Program-made: the position numbers and the translations under genes | From: Luteibacter sp. UNC138MFCol5.1 | GTDB lineage: Bacteria; Pseudomonadota; Gammaproteobacteria; Xanthomonadales; Rhodanobacteraceae | Direction of reading: 5' to 3' | Assembly: GCF_900110505.1 (NCBI RefSeq) | Contig: NZ_FODZ01000002.1 | Location: 300,113 to 364,112 of the forward strand | Length of the DNA stretch: 64,000 bases | Part shown: piece after piece, positions 33,377-40,103 of the stretch | Numbering within the stretch: position 1 is the stretch's first letter | Layout: every line of letters starts with the position of its first letter | The notes under the pieces: model-generated | The model's database searches: none | What the model saw: only the letters and a program-made list of their open reading frames with translations | Told to the model about the DNA's origin: nothing

Positions 33377-33886
33377 CTACTTGCGCAGCTCGACGAGCCG
33401 ATAGTCCTTCTTCTCCCCGAAACGCGCGCCGCCTTTGACGATGCGCGCGCACAGCCGCCCGTCGCCGCACGGTGCGACGTCGGCTTCGTCCACCGTTTTC
33501 AGGTACGCCACCTCCTCGATCAACCGGGAGTACTCCTGCCGGTAATGCCCGAAGAGCACCTGATACACGATCACGAGACTGACGATCGCCAGGATGAGAA
33601 GACTGCCGATACCAACGTAGAGGCGCCGGCGGAAGCGGAAGAACGTGTCGTGCGACGCCTCCACCTTGCTTACAGCGGCCTTCAGTTGCCCGAGAACGAC
33701 CTGCTGCTCGTCGCGTGCCGTCCTGAGCGATGCCGCGACCTGCACGTCGAAGAGTCGCGCGGCCGCTTCCGCCTCGTTGCGGATGGTCCGCTCCAGCCGC
33801 ATGATCTGGCTGTCCGCCATTTTCTGCAGCGCGACGATTTGCATGGCCGGTGCCATCGCGCCCCGTTCGTTTCGATAACCGTCCAT
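33377..33886 (-). CDS. Small coiled-coil/transmembrane protein of the effector island
   Basis: A 169-residue protein of unknown family. Residues about 15-75 form a heptad-rich amphipathic helix (LQKMADSQIMRLERTIRNE and following). A single transmembrane segment lies near residues 92-113 (LYVGIGSLLILAIVSLVIVYQV), followed by a charged tail with a Cys pair (APCGDGRLCARI). It lies 31 bp downstream of the large effector gene on the same strand and is probably cotranscribed. Possible roles are a membrane-bound accessory, adaptor or second immunity factor; none can be chosen. Confidence 0.6.
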   Translation of the reverse strand: MDGYRNERGAMAPAMQIVALQKMADSQIMRLERTIRNEAEAAARLFDVQVAASLRTARDEQQVVLGQLKAAVSKVEASHDTFFRFRRRLYVGIGSLLILAIVSLVIVYQVLFGHYRQEYSRLIEEVAYLKTVDEADVAPCGDGRLCARIVKGGARFGEKKDYRLVELRK

Positions 33887-33917
33887 TGAAGACCTCGCTC
33901 CCTCGCCACTGAAAAAC

Positions 33918-36900
33918 TCAACCGCCGCCGTCGCCGCCGCCGAACGCACCGCCCATGTCCGCCGCCGTCAGGGGCTGCAGGTCGAGCGTGAGTACCTTCC
34001 CTCGCGGCCCGTGCTGCAGCGACTCGGCCTCCTGTTGCGCGCGTATCATCTCGTCGATCCTGCGTTGCTCGGCGAGCTCCGCCTCACGCTGCGCGGCCAG
34101 TTCGACGCGCTCGCGCTCGATGATGTCCGCCGCCTCCTGCAATAGCTGCTGGACCTCGGGCCGCTCACCCAGCTTGTCGAACGCCTTATCGATCGCCTGG
34201 GTGTCATTGGACTGCAACGCCAGCCACATGTCGGCCATGTCCTTGTCTTCCTCGGGCATGCCGGGAAGATAGGGGTTGTACGAAAACGGGTCGGACGGAT
34301 CGAGGTTGGCGTAGGGATCGGGCGCGGGCGGGCCGACGAGATAGTGCATCGGCGTCGGAAAGGGGTCCTCATAGGTCCTGCCGCGGCCATGACTGTCACT
34401 GGTGTCCCGGTGAAACACGATGCTCTCGGCCTCCCGGGCGTCGTCCCAGCGTGGCGTGTCGAGGCTCATGAACCATGCATCGTGGATCGTCGAGGGATCG
34501 TGTGATGTTTCGGCGTTTCGTGCGTCGTGCATCAGCGGATCGTGCCCGGACGTATGGGCGTTCTGCCATGGAGGCGTGTTGTCCCATGAGCGATCCGCGG
34601 ATGGACTACTCTCGATCCCGTCGTGCTCCCGTTCGAGATGCGACGCGTGGCGCCATGCGTCGTCATGCGCGAATGGCGGGCTGTGGGTCGCCGAATGTGC
34701 ACTTCGCGCCGCCTCGTTCTCGCCACGCAGGCCATGCTCGTCGGGCGGACCCGGGGCGAATCGCTCATCGTCGTGTCGTCGCTCACGCTCCGACGCCTCG
34801 CGATCCTCCCAGTACCTTTCTTCATGAACGCGCGCGCGATCGGCCCGTGCGCGTTCGTCGATGACGCGATCATTCTCGTGTCGCCTTTCGTCGCGTGCTT
34901 CCCGCGCACGTTCCACCGCCTCCGCCTGCTCTTCCCGATGGCGATTCATCGCTTCGCGGAACAAACGGTGGTGTTCCGCTGCGTCGAAAATGGGAAAACC
35001 TTCAGGAAGGCCCGATGCGTCATGGGCTTCATGAAGCGGCGACACGCGCCTGTCGCGGGCGGATGCGGATTCAGCAGCGCGCACGTCGCCACCACGGCCG
35101 ACGCCCCGCCCTGCCGGTCCGATAAACCGATGCGCGACGACGACGTTATCGATCGATGCGCCACGCTTCGGCACCAAGGCGCCGATGGACGCTCCGTTAC
35201 CCGAATCGCTCGAGCCGGATGCCGTGGACTCATCGTCCGCCGCGGCAGACGGCCGCTGGAGACGTTCGTACGCCACGTCCAGCTGGTGCTGGAGGCCCAC
35301 TTCGGCCGGATTGCGACCGAAGAGCGCGCCGGGCGTAGTCCACCGGCCGTCGTCACCGCGCGTGTAAGCGTGGCCATCGGAAGCGAGCAGGCGCCCGGGA
35401 TGCTGGATGGCGTCCTGGACCGCGGGCGGCAAGTCGCCATGCCGCGACCAGCCGAACCGGTCGTAGGCCGTCTTGTATTGCGTGGCTATCGCTATCGGCG
35501 TCGTTTCGAGGTTCGCCGCGACGATGTCCTGCGCCTGCCGGTCCAGCGCCGCGGCGCGCTCGCGCGACGCGATCTCGACCCCGAAGCGCTGCATGCTCAA
35601 CCCGACATGGCTATCGGTCACCTGACGCGACCATCGACCGCTCCGCGCGTCGCGCTGCCAGTCGCCTTCGTAGACGTTCGCCGGCCGATGATCCTCCGGC
35701 GTCGAGGCGACGCGGTACGGATTCACCGGCGCAGGCGGCGACGCGAGCGCCAGTTCCACCGCCCGGCTGGACGCCTGGTAGTTGAGCCGATCGGCCAGCT
35801 CGGGTGCTGCCGTCAGCGTGCGCGAGGTGTAGATGGGGACGCCACGGTCCACGGTGGCCTGCGCATCGAGTTCGCCGTCGACGCGACGCGTCCAGCCCTG
35901 CGCCGGGTGCGCGGGATCGAACGCCCAACGATGTCCTCGCTCATCGGTCTGATGGTTGATGCGATGTCGATCGATCCACGCCGCCAGCCGGTCGCCAGCG
36001 ACCGCAACCGCGATACCGCCGATGGCACCGCCGAGAAACGCACCCGGCCCGGTCTCGGCCGTGAGCGCCGCGCCTGTCGACGCGCCCAGCGCGGCACCGC
36101 CCCACCCACCGACATTGCGCGCCACCGCCCCGACGATGTGCGACTGCGCGCCGATGTCGTTACCCCGGTCGCTTAGCTGCATCGCCTCGCGAACCGATGC
36201 CACGCCGTCGTAGACCGTGGTCGCCGCTCCAAGCGCCTTGGTCGCGACCTGCCCCACATGGAACGTCGCGCCCGGCGCGCGGCGCACGCCAGCCACCGGC
36301 GCGGCAGCGGGCGTCGACAGCAGGCCAGCAAGGGACGCTTCCCTGACATAGGAAGCCTGTACCTGCGGAAGCACACCTTCCACGCCATGCCGCGCATACG
36401 TCTCGCGCAGCAACTCCACCGGCACACCACCAAGGCTGCGCACAGCGGGATTGCGCAACGCCGTGGGAACTTCCACCTGCGCGAAGACCCGCTGCGGATT
36501 CGCATTGACGGCGATGACTTTTACATCGCCGCGAAGCGACGAGGCGAAGTCGCGCGAGGCTTCGCACCAGAGGCAGTTCTGGATGCTGGCGGGGCTGTAT
36601 GCCGGCGCATTTGCATCGCCATAAAGAAAGGCCCCTACGATTTCCTTCGCAAGCCGATCGGGCACGCCCTGAGATTGAAGAATTCGCTTTGCCGACGACT
36701 TTATCGCCTCGTCGACCTGAGCGTTCGCTAAGAACTGGCCGCGCGGCGTAGCATCGATAATCGAAGCAGGCGCGATCCTGGCGTACTCGATAGCGAGAGC
36801 ATTCGACGACTTTTCTCCCACCGAGCCGCTGTATAAAGCTGCGGCCCGCCCGGATGACGTCGCCGGATACGCACGCACGACTGCCTGAATCTCGTCTAAG

Positions 36901-36944
36901 GTAACTGCTCGTTCAATGCGCGATATGTCGGATCTGATATCCAC
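33918..36944 (-). CDS. Large modular protein, putative secreted toxin/effector
   Basis: A 1008-residue protein. Residues 1-180 form a compact module with ALYSGSVGEK, IIDATPRGQFL, CLWCEASRDFASSLRGDVKVI and RVFAQVEVP; from memory this pattern recalls toxin domains found in Rhs-type proteins. Residues 276-318 are a Gly/Ala-rich hydrophobic zipper (GGAIGGIAVAVAGD). About 340-560 carry W-and-Tyr motifs (RWAFDPAHPAQGWTRR, SDGHAYTRGDDGRWT). The rest is charged low-complexity and coiled coil, ending in FGGGDGGG. GTG 36944 shares its G with the preceding TAG stop; TTG 36977 is an alternative. Function and export route are inference: no XVIPCD, PAAR or Rhs repeats are seen. Confidence 0.6.
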   Translation of the reverse strand: MDIRSDISRIERAVTLDEIQAVVRAYPATSSGRAAALYSGSVGEKSSNALAIEYARIAPASIIDATPRGQFLANAQVDEAIKSSAKRILQSQGVPDRLAKEIVGAFLYGDANAPAYSPASIQNCLWCEASRDFASSLRGDVKVIAVNANPQRVFAQVEVPTALRNPAVRSLGGVPVELLRETYARHGVEGVLPQVQASYVREASLAGLLSTPAAAPVAGVRRAPGATFHVGQVATKALGAATTVYDGVASVREAMQLSDRGNDIGAQSHIVGAVARNVGGWGGAALGASTGAALTAETGPGAFLGGAIGGIAVAVAGDRLAAWIDRHRINHQTDERGHRWAFDPAHPAQGWTRRVDGELDAQATVDRGVPIYTSRTLTAAPELADRLNYQASSRAVELALASPPAPVNPYRVASTPEDHRPANVYEGDWQRDARSGRWSRQVTDSHVGLSMQRFGVEIASRERAAALDRQAQDIVAANLETTPIAIATQYKTAYDRFGWSRHGDLPPAVQDAIQHPGRLLASDGHAYTRGDDGRWTTPGALFGRNPAEVGLQHQLDVAYERLQRPSAAADDESTASGSSDSGNGASIGALVPKRGASIDNVVVAHRFIGPAGRGVGRGGDVRAAESASARDRRVSPLHEAHDASGLPEGFPIFDAAEHHRLFREAMNRHREEQAEAVERAREARDERRHENDRVIDERARADRARVHEERYWEDREASERERRHDDERFAPGPPDEHGLRGENEAARSAHSATHSPPFAHDDAWRHASHLEREHDGIESSPSADRSWDNTPPWQNAHTSGHDPLMHDARNAETSHDPSTIHDAWFMSLDTPRWDDAREAESIVFHRDTSDSHGRGRTYEDPFPTPMHYLVGPPAPDPYANLDPSDPFSYNPYLPGMPEEDKDMADMWLALQSNDTQAIDKAFDKLGERPEVQQLLQEAADIIERERVELAAQREAELAEQRRIDEMIRAQQEAESLQHGPRGKVLTLDLQPLTAADMGGAFGGGDGGG

Positions 36945-37453
36945 TAGATCCGGTTCTCGTCCCGGATAAGTGCCCAACCATCCCGGAAAATTAACTCACC
37001 CATGAAACGAGCCTCGAAGAACTCGCTCAGCAAGGATGGGCGATCTTCAAGGCTGCGCCATACCGGAACTGCCTGACAAAGAATGGCCTGAACTTCTTCG
37101 AGATCCTTCACTGTGAACGCTGCGCAATACTTCGCGTTCGGCTCGGTGCCGAGCCAGTCATGCTTGGTCCATCCGAACGACACGATCTCCAGGTTGTAGC
37201 GATTCCCATCAGCCAGGTGCAGCTGAGTAATCTCTCCGTAGTAGACTCGCCCGCGAAGTTCTACGGCGAACGTATCGATAGGCGGTTCGTCCCTCCCGCG
37301 CCTCCCGCCCGCATAACGAACCCTTCCCTGCGGAAACTCGATCCATTCGAATGTTTTGCTGTAGTCGCCCACGAAACTCTCCTTGGCGGCAAAGCGAGTC
37401 GTCGCGAATGCCGCAAATCCATGAAGCAAGACAGGCACGGACGTCGCAAACAC
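36944..37453 (-). CDS. Putative immunity protein 3 (paralog adjacent to effector)
   Basis: A 169-residue protein (from GTG 37453) of no recognised family. The core has FVGDYSKTFEWIEFPQGRV, GRDEPPIDTFAVELRG, VYYGEI, SFGWTKHDW, YCAAF, and a C-terminal LEDRPSLL...FRDGWALI. It is near-identical in the first 60 codons and upstream flank to paralog 1. Its stop TAG overlaps the effector GTG, so the pair is translationally coupled, the arrangement expected of an immunity gene upstream of its toxin. No signal peptide is seen, so a cytosolic target is implied if this reading is right. The start codon is uncertain: the frame is open further upstream. Confidence 0.6.
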   Translation of the reverse strand: MFATSVPVLLHGFAAFATTRFAAKESFVGDYSKTFEWIEFPQGRVRYAGGRRGRDEPPIDTFAVELRGRVYYGEITQLHLADGNRYNLEIVSFGWTKHDWLGTEPNAKYCAAFTVKDLEEVQAILCQAVPVWRSLEDRPSLLSEFFEARFMGELIFRDGWALIRDENRI

Positions 37454-37586
37454 ATAGATCTCGATCCCGTTGCGTCGTGGCGGCAGCGAAAGCAACGCTT
37501 CACCGTGTCGCCGACAATGCGGAGTGTGCCTCATGGCAACCAGTTCGTGCGCGGCAGGATCAACTTTTCAGAAAACTTCTATGTTT
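37341..37586. repeat. Direct repeat copy 2 (5' part of paralog 3 and its flank)
   Basis: This segment matches 38598-38843 at a constant offset of 1257 bp. Two blocks are nearly exact: 37341-37393 and 37560-37586 (ending in ACTTCTATGTTT), with more divergence between. It marks a recent tandem duplication or recombination involving the putative immunity genes. Confidence 0.85.
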
Positions 37587-37729
37587 CGTGCCCCTGACAC
37601 GCACCGACCATTCACCCGTGCCTGCGCATCCAATTCTCCGCGGTCCGACTGCGCAGTATTCAAACGCTCGACGTCCAGCATCTGGATCCCAGCGCGCTTG
37701 ATGCGATCAACATCCTGTAACAGATCCAC
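37568..37729 (-). pseudogene. Truncated remnant of a second effector gene start
   Basis: A 53-codon frame starting at GTG 37729, two bases after the stop of paralog 2, and ending at TGA 37568. It reads MDLLQDVDRIKRA at its start, against MDIRSDISRIERA for the large effector, and has the same TAG/GTG junction with the upstream paralog. Similarity fades after about 13 residues, and the end falls in the duplicated flank (NIEVF). The likely explanation is that paralog 2 once had its own effector, deleted when the flanking repeat recombined. The match is short, so chance is not excluded. Confidence 0.4.
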
Positions 37730-37731
37730 TA

Positions 37732-38220
37732 CTACGAACCGTTCTCCTCCTTGAGCAGAGCCCAGCCAACCTGAAAGACGACGTCGCCCGTGAAGCGCGA
37801 CCTTGTGCTAAACAAAAAGCTAGGCTTGTCTTCCAGTTCGTTCCAAGCAGTAATGCCCTGACATATCAGTGTTTGCGCATCCTCCAATTGCGACGGGAGG
37901 AAGGAAGCACAGAAACGCGGATCCGGCTCCGATCCGTACCAGTCCTTCTCAAGCCGCCCAAATGACACGACCCGAACGAAGTAGGTCTTGGCATCAGGCA
38001 AGAAATCTCTTCGTATCTCACCGTAGTAAGTCGAGCCAAAGGCCTCTATGGCGAACACTTCGATTGGAGGTTCGTCCCTTCCTCGCGCCCGTCCTTCATA
38101 GCGAATCCTTCCTTGCAAGAAGTCGAACCAATCGAACGTTTTTACGTAGTTAACCAAGAAAGTGCTCTCCGCCGCGTCTGGTCCAGATTGGCGCGATTCA
38201 TCGGACGCCGCCCTCTTCAC
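37732..38220 (-). CDS. Putative immunity protein 2 (divergent paralog)
   Basis: A 162-residue paralog of the flanking two. The same skeleton is kept: TFLVNYVKTFDWFDFLQGRI, GRDEPPIEVFAIEAFG, YYGEI, SFGRLEKDWYGSEPD, FCASF, LEDKPSFL and GWALLKEEN. The first 20 residues differ and lack the hydrophobic lead of the others. GTG 38220 lies inside the end of paralog 1 (23-bp overlap), implying coupled translation. Divergence from paralogs 1 and 3 suggests specificity for a different effector, consistent with the remnant directly behind it. Confidence 0.6.
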   Translation of the reverse strand: MKRAASDESRQSGPDAAESTFLVNYVKTFDWFDFLQGRIRYEGRARGRDEPPIEVFAIEAFGSTYYGEIRRDFLPDAKTYFVRVVSFGRLEKDWYGSEPDPRFCASFLPSQLEDAQTLICQGITAWNELEDKPSFLFSTRSRFTGDVVFQVGWALLKEENGS

Positions 38221-38710
38221 TGATCAAAGCCCATCCATCTCTAAAAACAATCTTGCCAGTAAAGTGAGTTTGAAGAGACTCGTACAGAATGGCTGGCCTG
38301 TCCTCAAGCCTTCGCCAGATCGACACCGCCGCACAAAGCAAAGACTGTACGTCGTTCAGATCGTTCAGAGTAAAGGACGCGCAATGCTCGGGGTCTGGCT
38401 CATTGCCAGACCAGTCGTGCTTTATCCACCCAAACGAAGCGACTTCCATGCTGTAGTCGTTCTTCTCAGGCGGGAATACTTCACGAATTTCGCCGTAATA
38501 GACAGCTCCGCGAAGCTCAACAGCGAACGTCTCTATCGATGGCTCATCCCTGCCCCGCATCCCTCCTGCGTATCGAACCCTCCCCTGCGGGAGATCAATC
38601 CATTCGAATGTTTTGCTGTAGTCGCCCACGAAACTCTCCTTGGCGGCAAACCGAACCATCGCGAATGGCGCGAATCCTTGAAGCAGGTCGGGCACGATCC
38701 TCGCGAACAT
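38198..38710 (-). CDS. Putative immunity protein 1
   Basis: A 170-residue protein, first gene of the minus-strand island. It is closely similar to paralog 3 along its whole length (FAAKESFVGDYSKTFEW is shared exactly) and has the same conserved Trp, Tyr and acidic positions. ATG 38710 aligns with GTG 37453 of paralog 3 at the 1257-bp offset, which is why it was chosen; MVRFAAKES at 38659 is an alternative. No signal peptide or membrane segment is convincing. Base composition is clearly less G+C-rich than neighbouring housekeeping genes, a sign of transfer. Confidence 0.6.
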   Translation of the reverse strand: MFARIVPDLLQGFAPFAMVRFAAKESFVGDYSKTFEWIDLPQGRVRYAGGMRGRDEPSIETFAVELRGAVYYGEIREVFPPEKNDYSMEVASFGWIKHDWSGNEPDPEHCASFTLNDLNDVQSLLCAAVSIWRRLEDRPAILYESLQTHFTGKIVFRDGWALISEEGGVR

Positions 38711-38843
38711 ATAGATCACGACGGCATTGCGTCATGCCAGCCATCAACGCAGCGCATGACGGCGTTGCCGAGGATGCGGAGTGTGCCTTATGGCAACCGA
38801 TTCGTGGGCGGCGACGGCAACTTTTCAGAAAACTTCTATGTTT
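38598..38843. repeat. Direct repeat copy 1 (5' part of paralog 1 and its flank)
   Basis: Partner of 37341-37586. Homology stops abruptly after ACTTCTATGTTT at 38843, which marks the edge of the duplicated unit and probably the 5' edge of the island. Confidence 0.85.
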
Positions 38844-38988
38844 TCGGTTGACGGCGTTGTGGGGCGGGTGCCGTGCGGTGTGGGGTGATTTGTAGGTGAT
38901 GTTTGGCGGCTCATGCTGCGTCGCCTCGCGCCGGCGCTGAGGGCGCGGAGATCTCGGGGCTTCACTCGTGGGGTGCCCGCTGCGTGGG

Positions 38989-39165
38989 ATCGCCGATGCG
39001 ATCGGCTCCCACCGTTCCGTAGGGGGATGCCCGCGAGATTGCCCGCTGCGCGATCGCCGATGCGATCGGCTCCCACCGTTCCGTAGGGAGATGCCCGCGA
39101 GATTGCCCGCTGCGCGGGATCGCCGATGCGATCGGCTCCTACCGTTCCGTAGGAGGATGCTCGTC
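38989..39165. repeat. REP family A tandem array (three units)
   Basis: ATCGCCGATGCGATCGGCTC starts at 38989, 39053 and 39119, giving units of 64 and 66 bp that share GTTCCGTAGG and TGCCCGC. All three point the same way. The array fills most of the non-coding stretch 38844-39191 between the effector island and the membrane-protein gene. Nothing else is recognised in that stretch. Confidence 0.9.
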
Positions 39166-39191
39166 TGCGATCCCGCGCGGGGAGGCCTTCG

Positions 39192-40103
39192 TCACAGCGC
39201 CGGGGCGAAGTCCGTGCGGCGGCGGCGGTGGGGGCTGATCGCGGCGAGGCCAGCGAGTGCGAGAAGGCGTGCGGTGCGCATCCACGCCGTGACGATCACG
39301 CCGATCTGCACGATCAGGAACCCGGTCCAGAAGCCGGAGCCGGTCGCGGTGGTGTGGCCGCGCCACGATGCGATGGTGACGAGGAGGACGCTGCCGACGA
39401 GCGTGATCACGAGATAGACGAAGAGCGTCGCGAACGGTCGGCGCAGGCATTGCGCGAATCCACGACCCAGCGCGACGAATGCGGAGCGCAGGCCGATGTC
39501 CGCGATGAACTGGGCGCGTGCCGATTCGACGATCGCCTGAGCGACGACGAACAGCAGGACGGCGACCGCCAGCGCGCCGTGCTCGTACATCTCGGCACGC
39601 GATGCCAGCAGGCTCGTCTCGACCCGGTCGTCGGCCAGCGACGTCACGCCGTACGCCGCGGCGATGAACAGGCCATACGGAATCAGGGCCAGGATGCCGA
39701 GGCGGAGCATGCGGCCGTACTCGGTCGCCCCGCCCTGCAGCAGCCCGCCAAAGCCGAGTGCGCGGTTGGCGCGTCCGCCGGCGACGACCATGCCGGCGAG
39801 GAACGGCGCGAACACCAGTGTGACCAGCGTGCCGGCGACGAGCGCCATGCCGGTCCATGGATTGTCCGTGGTCAGTGCCGTCCAGGTATCGCCGAACATC
39901 AGCCCGTCGAAGTGCGACGCCCAGGCATCGGCGTGCACGGAGTGGCCGAGGAGGCCATCCAGCACGCGCCACAACGGCAGCGCGACGACCGCGGCCGGCA
40001 GTAGCGTCACGAGGATCCACAGCAGCGCGAGGCGCCATTGCAGGCCCCCGAGCGCACCCTGCGCCAGCGCGCCCAGCGACGAACGTTTGCGATCGGTGTT
40101 CAT
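39192..40103 (-). CDS. Multi-pass membrane protein of unknown function
   Basis: A 303-residue protein with about six hydrophobic helices (near 27-48, 84-104, 130-152, 170-190, 220-243 and 250-275). A basic N terminus (MNTDRKRSS) and an Arg-rich C terminus (PHRRRRTDF) both suggest cytoplasmic ends. No transporter or enzyme motif is recognised. Its ATG overlaps the stop of the M1 peptidase gene by 4 bp (40100-40103), so the two products are made together and it may be the peptidase's membrane partner. Start selection rests on this overlap. Confidence 0.75.
   Translation of the reverse strand: MNTDRKRSSLGALAQGALGGLQWRLALLWILVTLLPAAVVALPLWRVLDGLLGHSVHADAWASHFDGLMFGDTWTALTTDNPWTGMALVAGTLVTLVFAPFLAGMVVAGGRANRALGFGGLLQGGATEYGRMLRLGILALIPYGLFIAAAYGVTSLADDRVETSLLASRAEMYEHGALAVAVLLFVVAQAIVESARAQFIADIGLRSAFVALGRGFAQCLRRPFATLFVYLVITLVGSVLLVTIASWRGHTTATGSGFWTGFLIVQIGVIVTAWMRTARLLALAGLAAISPHRRRRTDFAPAL

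Noticed and set aside
33918-36944. XVIPCD-bearing T4SS effector or Rhs/CDI toxin
   Set aside because: The C terminus is coiled coil ending in FGGGDGGG and lacks the XVIPCD pattern I know; there are no YD repeats, PAAR, or two-partner secretion signals. Only the general effector idea is kept.
38825-39076. An 83-codon minus-strand frame ending in NIEVF upstream of paralog 1
   Set aside because: It runs through the REP array and is Arg/Pro-rich; only its last residues fall in the duplicated flank, so it is not treated as a gene.
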